A DNA stretch of 64,000 bases, taken from the NCBI GenBank assembly GCA_050084515.1, contig CM114271.1, positions 22,072,001 to 22,136,000 of the forward strand, given 5' to 3'. A program made the position numbers and the translations under genes. Shown here piece by piece: positions 1 through 12,900 of this stretch. The notes under the pieces are model-generated. The model was given only the letters and a program-made list of their open reading frames with translations, ran no database searches and was not told the DNA's origin. Numbering within the stretch: position 1 is the stretch's first letter; the number at the start of each line of letters is the position of its first letter. This DNA is from Blasia pusilla. Lineage: Eukaryota > Marchantiophyta > Marchantiopsida > Blasiales.

Positions 1-645
1 ATGTTTGCTATGGTCTGTACCAGAGCAGACTTAGCATACCCAGTTGGTGTCTTAGCCAGGTACACCAGCAAACCTACAATAGAACATTGGAAATGTCTGA
101 AGAGAGTACTCAGATATTTGCGTGGCACAACAAGAACATACTTGGAATACAGGCATCAAGAAAATGGACCAATCTTGGAAGGGTTTTCAGATGCAAGTTG
201 GGGAGATGATACTGATGAAAGAAGATCAACAAGTGGATATGTCTTCTTGTTAAGTGGAGGGGTGATCAGCTGGTGCAGTAAGAAACAAAGAACTGTTGCA
301 CTCTCTACAACTGAGGCAGAGTACATGGCGCTTTCTCTTGCTGCTCAGGAGGTGATCTGGTTAAGGAGCTTATTGAATGATCTTGGATATGAACAGATGA
401 CTCCTACATCCCTACAGGTTGACAACAAAGGAAGTATTGCATTAAGCAAAAATCCTGTTCATCATCCTAGAACAAAACACATAGACATCAAACATCACTT
501 TGTAAGAGAAATGATAGGAAGAGAAATCTCCTTGGTTTACTGTCCAACAGAGAATATGGCAGCTGATGTCCTGACCAAACCTCTGTCACAGGACAAACAT
601 AGAAAGTGTATATCTATGATGGGCATTACTCTAAACTCTCATTAA
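1..645 (+). CDS. Ty1/copia polyprotein, C-terminal part (end of RT and RNase H)
   Basis: This is the 3' end of a copia Pol reading frame; it is open from the left window edge to a TAA at 643-645, so the true start lies outside. RNase H acidic motifs are visible: GFSDASWGDD near residue 60, STTEAEYMAL near residue 102, and QVDNKGSIAL near residue 138. The KHIDIKHHF and ADVLTKPL blocks typical of plant copia C-termini follow. RNase H removes the RNA template during reverse transcription. The frame has no stops, unlike the gypsy elements at the other end of the window, so this copy is probably younger. It lies in the same orientation as the RNA polymerase gene downstream. Family assignment is firm; activity is unknown. 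Confidence 0.95.
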   Translation: MFAMVCTRADLAYPVGVLARYTSKPTIEHWKCLKRVLRYLRGTTRTYLEYRHQENGPILEGFSDASWGDDTDERRSTSGYVFLLSGGVISWCSKKQRTVALSTTEAEYMALSLAAQEVIWLRSLLNDLGYEQMTPTSLQVDNKGSIALSKNPVHHPRTKHIDIKHHFVREMIGREISLVYCPTENMAADVLTKPLSQDKHRKCISMMGITLNSH

Positions 646-652
646 GAGGGAG

Positions 653-920
653 TGTTGAAATTTGTTAATATCTAGTTTAGTCATGCTCTAAAAATAGTTA
701 GTCAGATACTAACTTAGTTGGATACTAATTTAGTTAGCTAGAGATAACTTAGTGTTCCTCTATCTTTTAGGGTAACCTTGAATTAGGCAATTCTCGAGTT
801 AGGGTTAGCCACCATCTGTTATTTAGGTATGGATCTGTTCAAGAAGATTTAAGGGCCAGAAGTGCTCACCCTGATGTATATAATGTCTCTGTTTAGAGAG
901 CAGAAGCCAATTCTACAGCA
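653..920 (+). repeat. Ty1/copia 3' LTR (start firm, end uncertain)
   Basis: A purine run (AAGAGGGAG, 643-652 region) directly after the Pol stop fits a polypurine tract. It is followed at 653 by TGTTGAAATTTG, a typical LTR start. The right edge is not fixed because the 5' LTR is outside the window. A CA near 920 is a possible end, and a TATA-like stretch lies near 875-882. Confidence 0.6.
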
Positions 921-1555
921 TGCACAGTTTTGGTGAGGACTCCTGAGGCTCTTGGTCCTGCTGCAGAGTGATCAGAGAGTAGGAAGAGGAGATTGAGACT
1001 AATTGCTGTGCTTGCTAGAGCCTCACTGGAAGGCAGGTTGTTTTGTCTAGTATGCTGATGGAGATTGTTTGTGCTCAATGGTGAGCCATGTCTGATCTCT
1101 GAGCTGGTGACATGTGAGGACCTGTAGTGTGAGTGCAAGGTGTGGCTGAGTAGAATCCTTCTTAGTATCTCTTAGATAGTAAGAAGAGTCACATCATGGT
1201 AGGGCTCTGATTTGGCAATAGAGATAGGAACTGATTTGCTGATTGTGTACAAGCTGAAATCATGGATGGTCTAGCTGATGCTAGCTCTGACTTTGTACAA
1301 GGAGATACTTCTGCTGGTCAATCATATTCTCAGGTTATGGGCCCACCCCAAACCTTTCTCCTTAGTGATTTCAGTTTACTAAAGGTCCTCTGGACTGGAA
1401 TTCATAGAGTTTTTTGACATGGTGCTGCCCTTACTGTGATTTGCAGAGTCGGTAGGATGTAGTTAAAGACCTGCTGGAGTCTGTGTGCACAGTCTTTTAT
1501 TGGCAGATTCCTATGCTCCTGGTGCTTCCTACTAATTTTTTCTTTTGGTTTGTAG

Positions 1556-4500
1556 GCCCTTGATACGCTGGGTTCGATTCGGTGGCGAGTGAATACTAGA
1601 GTTTTGGATGTGATGGAGCAAATATGGCAAGAAGGAGGACGACTGGCTAAGATGGTGGATGCTGAAAACGTTGGTAACAGCTACCTATTTCTTCAGAAAA
1701 ACTTTGTTTTTGCAAGTAAAGTAACAATGTTAGTCTCTTTCTTGCCTTGATTGTAATGAAGAATGTAAAGTACATTAAGTATTGAAGATGGCTGTAATCA
1801 GCCCAGTGTCTCAGGTACAATTTGTGGCACTCTGTACCTTATTATCCTTTCATTTTCGGGGAAGACTTATGCTATGTCAACTCTCAGGCTGGTTACTAAT
1901 TGATGGATAAAAGATGAGACTTTGTGGTTCATGAGACTTTGCGACCTTCGGGAAATTCTATTACTTGGCTTATGCTGATGGATGCAAATTGTGGATATTC
2001 CTAGGTCTTACCTTTGATGTTATTCTGAAGAGTCCCAGGACTTTTGATATGTAGGTCCCGATACCTAGCAGACCAGATACAGAGGATGAAGCTCAGATCC
2101 GAACCTGGAGGCGGGAAATAGGAAAGGCAAAACGCATTAATAGTGAGAGATATTCTCTCCGTTGTGACACTGAACTTAAACTCACTGTGAGTATCTAGGG
2201 CTATTGGCAGTTGTGTCGTAGAACAGAAATGTAGAGAACCCTGATGGTGTTTCATGGAATTCAAATTCTTGTAGGGACTTTGGTGGGGTCAATTTGAATG
2301 AGTCTTTATCCAAAGGTATCCTTAACATCATCTCAAGTCAGTCTTATCAGAGTGCTCGAGGAGGGGAGGCACTATCATCTCAATTATACTTAATATCAAT
2401 GTAATGGAGTAAGCAGTGCCCAATGTAGGATGTAATTAGAGGTGTTTTGGAATTCAGCTGAACCTTATTATGCTCTCTGCAACAGGTTGCTAGGAAGTTG
2501 CGGGATGAGGAGGCATTTTACTATCCACACAATTTGGACTTTCGTGGGCGTGCCTACCCTTTGCATCCTCATCTGAATCACTTGGGTTCAGACATGTGTA
2601 GAGGAGTGCTTGAGTTCGCAGAGGGTCACCGACTTGGGCCTACAGGATTACGCTGGTTGAAGATACATCTAGCAAATGTGTTCGCTTGTGGTGTTGATAA
2701 GTTGTCTTTTGATGGACGAGTTGCCTTTGCAGATGAGAAGATGGATGACATCTTTGATTCTGCAGAGAGGCCATTGGAGGGGAGGCGATGGTGGCTTAAA
2801 GCTGAGGATCCTTTTCAATGTCTTGCCACATGCATCAGTATAAGAGACGCCCTCCAATCAGAAAATGTTGAAGCTTTTGTTTCTTACTTGCCTGTCCATC
2901 AGGTTGATATCTTTTCGTTTGTGTTATTGCCCATCTCTGTCAAGGTCAATGAATTGATTTGTTTTAGTGGGGAGTTTGGGCAGAGCACATAAGGGGGAAA
3001 CTATTAGCTGTCAATCAAAAGATGTTTTTGTTTTTTGGAGAGCTAAGGTGGATAATGAGTCTGACCCTCAGATCTCACTGCTGTCCTCCGAAGTGAGACT
3101 CACTGTTAGTTTTGGGCTGTCAGCCGGGTCAATAGGTGTAAAAGTAGGCACTAAATGAATGTGAACACAATTTGAATGCAGGATGGATCATGCAATGGCT
3201 TGCAACACTACGCTGCGCTGGGTCGAGATCAGGTTAGAGATAGACGTCTTCTGTTATTGGATACTTGCTGGTGAATTTGATGCTGAAACCCATAAGCTCT
3301 TCTTCCTTACTGTCTATGAACGTAAGATTAGTCTTCGTAGAGTCCAAATGCAGAATGAGTTGCCGTTTTGGCTACAATCTTGCTTGGATACCAGATTATA
3401 AATGTGGGGTAGTTAAATTGTGAGTATCCAAGACCAGTAATGTTGAAATGGTCATGGGTATAGGTTTCTGACTCTCACAGTCTGAGTTATGTTCATTTTG
3501 CATCACGGATATAAATGTCACAGGTTGGAGCTGAGGCAGTGAACTTGATAGCTGGAGATGCCCCTGCAGATGTTTACTCAGGAATCGCAACCAGGTATTC
3601 AGCAATTTCTCTTCGATTTTTTCATGTCTGTGTGAACATGGTGAGGGCCTAAAATTAGTATATCTGAGGCAGGTGAGATATAGATACTAGTATTTAGTAT
3701 TAAGTGCTGTCATTTTTCTTTGTGAGGGCTCTGGATATCACATGAAAATTACCCATCAAGAATCCTCTACTTGAGCTCTACCAAATGGATTTTCCTAGTC
3801 CATTTCTGCAGCTGGCATGGCTCATGCAATTTGGTGTTGTAGAAGAAGAGATGTTTCCAGTATTGTCACCCTCTATTTCAAAAGGAACAAGTGAATGGGA
3901 GTAGATGCTGTCGGTGTGTCTCTGTGGACAACAAGAACAAACCTTAAAATCTACCGAGTTTTAGTAAGCATCTATCCCATCACGATGTGCAGAAAACCTT
4001 AAGCGGGGTTTGCAGCGTAGCTTTACTACCTGTCAAGTCTGCTTCTTTCTGATGCAGTTTGCTGTTTTGTGGTTGGTCCAGAGTACGTGCGATAGTTGAA
4101 AAAGATGCCAAAGATGATCCGAGCTCCAATCCCAATGTTGAGAAGGCCAAACTTCTGCTGGATCAGGTATGGAATCAGACCTTAGTAGCTAGGGGGAAGT
4201 CACTCTCGTGTCTCTCTTGAGTTCGTCCTTTTTGGTCTTGACAGTGTACAGTTTGTAGCTGTGAAGTTAAGGTAGAATCTCGATGGTGTAGTTCGAAAAA
4301 CTTCTATTACCCCAGTGGGGCTCTGCTACTCTGCCATTCACTTCCAAGTATGCATGACAATTTTGCAGATTGATAGGAAACTGGTGAAGCAAACAGTCAT
4401 GACGTCAGTTTATGGTGTGACCTTCATTGGTGCTCGGAATCAAATTTTGAGCCGGCTCAAAGAGAGACATTTGGATGATGAGTCTGCCTTGTACCGGGCT

Positions 4501-6543
4501 TCATGCTATGCTGCCAAAGTAATTGCCAGACTTTTCTCGCTTACAGGCTTTTCCTTTTGATATCTTTTTCTGCTTCTTCAATGCTTTGATTAAATTAAAA
4601 GCTCTGGACTAGATTGATTATATGAAATCCATTATTCATTGCTGGTTTGAGGTGTTATCATGTATCCCACACACCACACACAGCTTTCTAGGTTTCCTGA
4701 CCTTTTACTCTTTACAGGTGACTATTGATGCACTTGGGCAAATGTTTAAAGAGGCCAGATGTATCATGAGTTGGCTTGGCGAATGTGCAAAGGTGAGCCC
4801 AGTAGCTCAGCTTATCTGATGGAAAACGAAAGGTTTGGGAGCCACTAGTTCTTGTTTCCTGTATTGATCCCGAGTTCTCTACACACTCAAGGAGTAAAAT
4901 ACCAAAGCAGGTGTAGGGAAATGAGTTCTCAGAAGAAAGGCGAGGCAATACTATTTTAATTGTTAAGCTTAACTGTTCAATGTTATGAAGATATCCAATG
5001 ATCTGAAAGTTTGCCAGGGGAGTTTTTGTTTCTGGGAGATCAGGGCTTCTCTGGAGAACAGGGATTCAAAACCTAGACTTAAAATGAGTGTAGATCACAA
5101 GTAGATAATAGAGTAGTTGGATTTCAAGTGGCTCACATGTTCCTGTCTGTGATTGCAGATAATCGCTATGGAGGGTGAACCAGTTCGATGGACGACTCCT
5201 TTTGGTTTGCCTGTTGTTCAACCTTATCGGAAACCAGGACGAAAAATGGTTTGTTCACTAAATTCTAAGAAGAAAGTTGATCATCCTTTAAGATGACCTG
5301 ATGTCAATAGCTCTGTGATCTCTATCTGTGCCTGAGCAGTTTTGAACAGGAGGATATTGGACCGCTGCCCTTGTTTGCCCTGGATGGAATGTAGTGATAT
5401 AGTTCTACTCAAGAATAAGCTCTTTTTTTGGCTGTGTGGGGTCTTCATAACTCAAATTTGCAGCTCACATCACATTGGACGTAATTGTATTGTGTATATA
5501 GGTTAAAACATCTCTGCAAGTTCTCGCTTTTAGAGAGGATGGGAACCAACCGGTATGCTTCTCTTGTTTCACAACTGTCCGGATTAAACTGGATTTGGTT
5601 CACCCAGCTTCTTTAGGGATGTTCTGTTGTTTTGGCTTTATTGAAGGCGATGTTTCAGATAGACTTGACATTGGGGTCTGCAGCATGTAGATGTCAATGT
5701 TCAAGACTATTGCATTTTTTCTTTATGTAGGTATCTATCTGCTTGAACCTGGGAGTTTTTTTTTTGGTGTGGAAGTTATGATGATGGTTTGGTTTCATGG
5801 TAGTCATGTTTTGATACTGACGTTCCACTTACGAGGATGATGATGTATGCAGGTGGCAGTTGCGAGACAAAGAAGTGCATTTCCCCCGAATTTTGTCCAT
5901 TCACTGGATGGGTCTCACATGATGATGACCGCCATTGCTTGCAAAAAGGCAGGCCTGAATTTTGCAGGTTGTTGAATTAATTTGAATGACTTGAGATAAT
6001 CCATTCTTTGGTGGTAGAAATTTGTGTTTAGACCAGATTGCTGAAGATCTTCACATTATATTATGAATGTTGTCGACGGTGTAGATGTTTGAGATATTTT
6101 GTCGTGAACCTTCGTATTCTTCATTCATATTCTGGTTGGTTTCTTTGTCGGGTTGATGGTTGCAGGAGTCCATGACTCGTTTTGGACCCATGCGGGAACT
6201 GTTGACCGGATGAATCACATACTTAGAATGAAATTTGTGCAATTGTACAGTCAACCAATTTTGGAAAACGTAAGTTTGATTCCTTGGATTGGTCGTAGAT
6301 GCCAATTGATTTATGAAACTCACAAATGAAGTAAGTCGAAGTGAAAGCTAAATGAGAGGAAGTGCGCTGTTGGACTCGTGTTAGCGTAACCAAGCTCCAA
6401 GCCGACATACTTACGGACGTTTGGGTGTGCAGTTACTAAACGACTTTAAGCAGCAGTTTCCTCATCTGGAGTTCCCAGATGTACCTGTACGAGGTGATCT
6501 AGACCTTCAAGAGGTCATGAGGGCTCCTTATTTTTTCAACTGA
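1556..6543 (+). CDS. RPOT: Phage-type (T3/T7-like) organellar DNA-directed RNA polymerase, C-terminal 13 exons
   Basis: Single-subunit nuclear-encoded RNA polymerase that transcribes mitochondrial and/or plastid genes. Exons by homology and GT-AG sites: 1556-1669, 2055-2186, 2486-2902, 3182-3232, 3524-3594, 4082-4166, 4369-4518, 4718-4792, 5159-5248, 5502-5552, 5853-5967, 6166-6269, 6433-6543. They join in one frame to 521 residues and a TGA stop. Hallmarks: [19 protein letters not shown] and FQCLATCIS (exon 3); [19 protein letters not shown] with a catalytic Asp (exons 3-4); [20 protein letters not shown], the fingers helix with Lys and Tyr (exon 7); [18 protein letters not shown] (exon 11); [10 protein letters not shown] with the second catalytic Asp (exon 12); and the terminal YFFN. 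N-terminal exons and the transit peptide lie left of the window. No stop or lost splice site is seen. Which paralogue (RPOTm, RPOTp or RPOTmp) cannot be told from this part. Confidence 0.96.
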
Positions 6544-8600
6544 GGGTCGTCGCTCACTTTGCCCCCTTAAATCCCACATTCCATTCATGATAAGGATCCT
6601 AGTGTTGATAGCCGGCGAATTTTGGTTATGGCAGAGGCAATTCATAGCTAGTTCTACACTTGGTAGTCCTAGTCCCTTAAAAGGCTGTATTAGTTGGCAA
6701 GGCTCCCGGGCTCCAATATTTGGAGATGGAGTAATGCCGGTGACGTAGAGAGCGAAAGAGGAGAAGAGCTCTCGAGGAAAATCAAAGGTTGGTGTAGACG
6801 AGAGTCAAAGTTTTTTTACCTCAGTAATACCTGTACCCGGAGAGCACCCTCGGTCTGTTGTACATATATTCTAAATCTACGGATTGAGACTTCGTCTGGT
6901 CTTCTCCCCAGACCTAGCGCTTGTCCTGGACGCTGATGGTATGGGACCTCGGATTGTGATTCATTCTTCTCTCCTATCGTCTGCTGCTGATGAATGCCCT
7001 CCTGGATCTAGTCATGGTATTGCATATCTAGCATGTCCTGTACTGTTGGTCCGCTCTTCGATGCCGTCGCCGTTCGCTTCGGATTCCTTGTGTTCATACA
7101 GGTCCCCGTGCTCCTGGACGTTTTGGTGAAGACCTTGGCGGGTATCTCGTCTGCGCTGGCTTCCAAACCACTTTTTTTCTCCTGCGGTTGCTTTCGTAAG
7201 GTGGCATCGTGGGGAGCTGGTTGATGACAAGTAAGGACTACATGCATGTGTTTACGACAGAGCTCCGGTTTCTTCGTCTCCAAGGCACTCGTCGTGCACG
7301 CTACCTACATGTAGACCACGTTAGCCTATACCGCAGGGACCGTGGTTTGTTCTTCGGATTCAATCCGCGAAGTGGGATTATCCACGAAAGGGGAGATTAC
7401 CTCGAGCACAAACTGCCTCGGGCAGAGCCAGACCAGTTTCGCCTCTTGCCACCGCAGGGTACACCAGAACCACGTCACTCACTCACTCGCACTAGCACCT
7501 GTCGAAGTTTAATCCCTCTTGCGCTGGCGTGGAGATTTTTAGAACACATGTGGACAGGGAGGAGTGTCATGGAGACGGGCGTGAAACGCCACCTATGAAA
7601 CGGCCGGTCACGATCTTTTCTCCAGAGATGCGTCGCGCTCTACCTTCTCAAACTGTAACCCTCCTCCGACCTGTTCCAGGCTGGGGACACTGTCCGTTCA
7701 CGATGGCTGGCTGGTCACGAACTTTTCCCAATATCTCCTGTTGTGTCTACACACGCCAAAGAGTAATAGAAAACCTCCAGAACTTTTACCTATATATGCT
7801 TTCTGTCCTAAGGTGTACCCTAAACGAAGGCATACTCCCGGGAATTAGATGATCTTCACCACCGTATGGCTGGTCGCAAGAATCCTCTTCCAAACGATCA
7901 TCCAATCAGGGTCCGGGGAGTTTTTTCGTGACAACTGGTACATTTCCGGTCTCTACAAAAACGAGGGGCAATTTTCGAAGTTTTCGTCATTCCAATCGGC
8001 TAAGTAGACACGAATACAATGGACATCCTCCCTGAACCCTCGGTTTTTGGCCGGTATGTGACGAACTGAATCGGAAATTCTCAAATTCTTCTGGCCAGCT
8101 CAACACGTAACCCCGGTTCTCCTCGGACATTGCATCCAATTATGTGTACATAACAATTATTTTACAGAAATGCAAAAGTTTATTGTACGGATTTGTTGAT
8201 ATTGTGTACTAGTAAGTTTTCGTTATTAAAATGTTCAAGTGAAACAAGAGAAGAGTCCTCAAAAGACAGGTGTCAACCTCGCCAGGAGGGATTTTGTAAA
8301 CCCATACTTTCTCAATAATAAAGATTCTAGGGGATAGAATACTTGCCGAGTTTCAAGATCCTAACCCTATGATTCCTCACTTATTACTAGCCCTTGGGCT
8401 TCATGGAAGAGCTCTTCTTCGAATCCCTACCTAGAAAAAGCGGACTTGATAAAACATGCGTAACGAAAAACCCATCTGGAATATAGAAAAGGGAGGACTC
8501 GAAGAGTCGAGTACATGAAGGCCACAACCCGCCCGGGAAAAGTAAAGGAGGCATCCCCCTATCGGCTAAACTCACCAATGACAAAGACAATATCAACAAC
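6544..8600. other. Intergenic stretch without a recognised gene
   Basis: This is the RPOT 3' flank. Several overlapping open frames of 60-130 codons occur on both strands near 6690-7850. They overlap one another in different frames, have no recognisable domain and no splice-linked continuation, so I read them as chance frames. No repeat family could be named. Confidence 0.5.
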
Positions 8601-9490
8601 ACCTAGAGAGACGTGACTACCACTAAGTGGGCCTCTAGCATTGGCGTCTCCCACGAGCCCGCCGCAAAAGCCTGTTGGCTTGGGCACGTTGCAAAGCTAT
8701 GGAGACCCGTTGCATACAATAGAGAATTGAAGTAGCTAATGACGACCCATTTCTCGACCGGAGATGATGGGTGCAATCCGTAAAGAACGAGTCAAACCTC
8801 TCCCCCATAGCCCCATGCATTTCTATGGCTTGGGGGACAAATTGATGTCCATTGTGAAGTCGACTGGAGAGATGGGTCTTCTTCACCATCGCTCCTTACA
8901 ACAATCTCCATTGTGCTACCACTTGGGCTCACATAGCCTCCCACGGAGGATCCGTCACTACAACGTTTGCCACCACCACCTCAGCCTCTCGTGTCATATC
9001 AAGATCAGCACGGATAAGGGAATCCCACTTGGAGTAGTGCCTCTCTCTGTGCACGTGGAAGCCACTATCTCGAGCAATACTGAGCATGATATCCGGCATA
9101 GGATCGTGGATGGAAATCCTCTCACCCCCAACAAGACAACGTGCTAAATGCACATCAAGTGGACCCAGACTCGGACGATACTCATAGTGTGTCGTACCAA
9201 CCACTGATGGTTGGGGGAGGCCTAATTGGAACCGCATCGCTGGGTGTAGGTAAGTGGTGCGATATGGAAAGCCGAGATGAGGAGACGAGTCCCTACCCAT
9301 GTGCTTGCCCCCTTTCTAGAGCAAGAGCGAATACGGGCCCGAACCTTTAACATATTGACTCTTGAAACTTCCTCAAAGTGGGCTTCAATCAAAGAAGATT
9401 GGAGCTCAAACTGACTTGAGGTAACTAAGGAGGAGAAACTAGGGAGAATAGCTCTAGCCTCACCTAGAAGGGAAACTTCTTTCACGGTTT
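8600..9490 (-). pseudogene. R2-like non-LTR retroelement, C-terminal remnant (CCHC knuckle and endonuclease region)
   Basis: Minus-strand fragments match the C-terminal third of the larger element at 35523-39201. Shared blocks: ARIRSC..GA..W near 9360-9330, LGLPQPSVVG, a knuckle-like segment ending LDVHLARCLVGGER (one of its Cys codons now reads Tyr), and the terminal SIALQRAQANRLLRRA, which parallels SVALQRAQALALIRRA in the larger copy. The frame is broken between about 8890 and 8929. The RT domain is absent, so this is a truncated, inactive copy. Its divergence from the larger copy suggests an older or different subfamily. Confidence 0.7.
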
Positions 9491-9538
9491 TAGATGTCGT
9501 CCACCGATTTTTTCAAAATTGAAAATGTTAAGGATATG

Positions 9539-9962
9539 CAACGTTGCACGGAAACAAACAAGTCCATTCATGAGATGGACATGCCCAACCCGCACCTGAG
9601 TCTGCATCCGAGCCCATACGGAGCCCGCCGTGTAGACCCGGGATGACAAAGCCCACACTCGTTGCGTGGCCCCCAACCAGGCCCACGGAGGGCCCGCATG
9701 GCAGGCTGGGGGCGGGCTATGGGTGGGCAAGGGGCCCGCATATGGCCCCACACGGGCCCAACGCAAGCCCCGAGCCCACCCCCAGCCCGACATGCGGGCC
9801 ATGTGCGGTCTGCAGCCCGCCTTGCAGGCTTGGTAGCGGGTCACACAACAGGTGCGGGCTAGGTTAGCACATGTCTATGCGGCGGGCTCGGGTGCGGGCC
9901 ATGGGTACTCGGGCCTGCACGGACATGTCCGCGGACACAGACTTTGTAAGTGTGCAACGTTG
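9539..9962. mobile_element. Short non-autonomous DNA transposon with 11-bp TIRs and 8-bp target duplication
   Basis: The left end is CAACGTTGCAC (9539-9549) and the right end is its reverse complement GTGCAACGTTG (9952-9962). Both sides carry the direct repeat AGGATATG (9531-9538 and 9963-9970). An 8-bp duplication with CA...TG ends fits the hAT superfamily. The 424-bp body is GC-rich, full of GGGCC/CCCGC blocks, and has no transposase, so it would need one in trans. The inner ends contain a ggacatg/catgtcc motif shared with the other short elements in this window. Confidence 0.8.
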
Positions 9963-9970
9963 AGGATATG

Positions 9971-12900
9971 TGTGTCAAAGGAAATATTTTTCTTTTTATT
10001 CAAAATTTTTAAATAAGGTTGATGTCTTTCTTGCTACATGTAGAAAATCACTACTTTGTAATTTACAAACTAGTGATTGAAAACCAAAATCATCAATTAT
10101 CTATGTATAAATTTCTAAATTGGAGGATAACATTATCTTATCAACAATTTATTGTTATAAGATATAAGGATTCAAAAGTAAGGGTTCTCTTATACCCTCA
10201 ACTTATGTTTAAAGAAATGAAGCATGTGTCCACAAGGAAATATTATGTCCCATCTTATCTCTTTTTCCATTCATTCCAATCTATGAGTGTGAATCTAGGA
10301 TTTATGAAGTTACTATTAATTTTTGGTGTAAACTTACATGAGTATCCTTACATTAACATTGTGTCCCAAATGTGAAAACATAATCAGCCACGGATGGGGT
10401 GTTCACCCTTATAATCAACTGTAATTTGTTTTCTACATTTAAATGCATTTAACGATTCAAAATTTGGGTAGACTTGGAACATTTGTGTTTTAAGAGCTTC
10501 CAAGGGGCCATGATGGCACGCTTAGAATGAAGGAGGAATAAGTCTTATTAAATGTGAGAGATGGAAAGTGAAGCATTTGCTATTCAATAAGACCGAATGA
10601 ATCACAAACGTCCCAAGATTAGTTTTTGGGTTGAGGTAATAGGGCATCTTATAAATAAGATAAATACAAATTTTTTTAAGGGAGTACTAATAATGCATAT
10701 GGAGAAGTAAAGTCATAGATGGACTCCACTTGTGAAAACACATATGAGAGAATAAGTGAATTTTTGTAGATTAATCGTATACAAGTGTGCACTTATATAC
10801 AATGTACCAAGACTAAGTTTAAAGTGCATACAATCTAAATTATTTATAAGTGAAGTAATTTTGGTAAGAATTTGAAAAAAAAGGAACACATTCATGAAGT
10901 AGAAATAATCAAATTTTAGGCTAGGATCTTTTAGGTCCTGGGTCTACGATATTTAGTATTTAAATAACTAAGAAAAATATGAGGAGATTTTTATACATAA
11001 ATCCAAAAAGTCAAGAACAATCATACTTTCTCTAGTGGAATAGAAGAATACTTTAAGATCTGAAATATTTGACTCACTTGTACAAGGGAGAGGAATAATT
11101 ACACAAGAGCCTTGTTATGTACTAAGTTTGTTGGCCAAGGAGCTATACATATTACTAGTTCATTGCAAAGTATAATTAAATTCTTCGTATATTTTGGTGG
11201 TGATTCGTGTTCCTGGATGATGGGTTTTGGGATGTTGATCCTTTCTTGCCACATTTGGAAAGCCGTACTTCTTCACTAGGAAGTTGGGCTCTAAGGGTAT
11301 TTATTGTTTTCACCAGAGTAGCCATTACAGATATCCCACTCTTCTTAGAGTATACTTCCCACATAGATAAGGATTCCTTTCCTTGAAAGTATTTTTGACA
11401 GCTAATAAAATCTTCTCTCTTGATAGAGTCTCATGCAGCGTATGGAGAAATCTAGACAGAGTGGGTAGGGAAATCGTTATCCTAGTTCTTCATGGGTTTT
11501 TAATCCATGTGAGGATCTTGAGATAGGTTTCAGAAAGGTATGTCTTAGAGGGTGATTTAGGTTCTTTGAACTGAATTAGATTTCTATGACACCTCATTTA
11601 TGGTACTAGCAACCTAGTTGGCCAAATAATATCATGTAGTAGAAAGTGCATACGTATATATCAACTCAAAATCCGAAACTTGCTAAGTTAAATGTTTGTG
11701 GAGCTAATTTGAAGGACATTGCACAATTTTGTGCACAATATGCTTCTAACCAAAACGCAGATGCTACAACTATGCATAAGTATGATTAACCTACGTATAT
11801 TAGAGGGAGACAACTTTGCTTATAACTATCAATTCAACTTAGGATTAGAAACCAAGATACAAAAAGCATAAAATAGTGAAACCTGATGGGCGAGCCAGTT
11901 GTATACCTATAACACCAACTACACAAACTCCATTTGTAGGGATTCACAATTGCAATAGGGAGAGGAAGAGTTCCAGGGAACGGAAAAACCAAGCGTTGAT
12001 TTTTCCTATGTTGCCAAAGAGGACAACAAGTAATTCATGTTTTGAGATAAGTAGAGCAAGAAAGACAATTGGGAACGATGAGGAAAGAATAAGCTTACAC
12101 TGGAAGAAATCCTTGGTTTTATGAGTCATATATCACCATCAATGACTAGAAGTGACGAGATAATTGTTGAGATACAAAATCCAATATATATCTTCCACAC
12201 AATTTGAATAACTATGGTTTGCAGACATGGCATGAAAAGGTGAGTGATATTATCATGACTGCCATATTATGTAGATGATGTGGCAAGTGATTTGATGGCA
12301 TGCTTTCAATGACAAAAATTCAACCAACCATGCGCCTCATCCTCCATCCATCATGTTCGTCCATTTGCCTTATCCTCCATCTAAATCGCTCTCACCTTCC
12401 ATTTTCCATCCATCAATTTTTCCATTTTTCCATTCTTACTCCGTCTATTTATATGTCCCATCCTCCATACGTCCATCAACTCCTTCTCCATCCACACTCC
12501 ATCCATAAATCCCATTCGTCAATTCCATCCGTCTATGCTTCTCCATCAATTAACATTATTTTTCAACTCCAATTGTCCATGCGTTTCGTTCCCCCATCTG
12601 TCCATAGGCTTTGTCTCCATCCATCCATCCATCCTTTCATCCATACGCCCCACATAGCATCCATCATCTGGCTATAAAAACATACATTCAAATGTGCACC
12701 ATGAGGCCCATAGTGGAGTCTTCTACCACTAGCCCACACATTATTATATTACATGTGTTGCAAGTTTAAGTAGATATATAAATATCAGTTTCTCTTTTTG
12801 GATACTTCTATTTTTTTTAGCTCATTTATTTCATTTATTTTAAATTGATTCATGTATTCATCTTCTTTTATTTTTGATTCCATAGGAAGTTAGAACTTGA

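Noticed and set aside
1569-1590. ggttcgattcggtgg resembles a tRNA B-box
   Set aside because: It is coding sequence of the RPOT exon (G-S-I-R-W), and no A-box or cloverleaf is found around it.
7209-7598. 129-codon open frame (+) after RPOT
   Set aside because: It overlaps other frames on both strands, has no domain, no splice partners and a composition like its surroundings. Chance frame.
12300-12677. 125-codon frame (+), Ser/His/Pro-rich
   Set aside because: Encoded by a CCAT simple repeat; no stop because of base composition.
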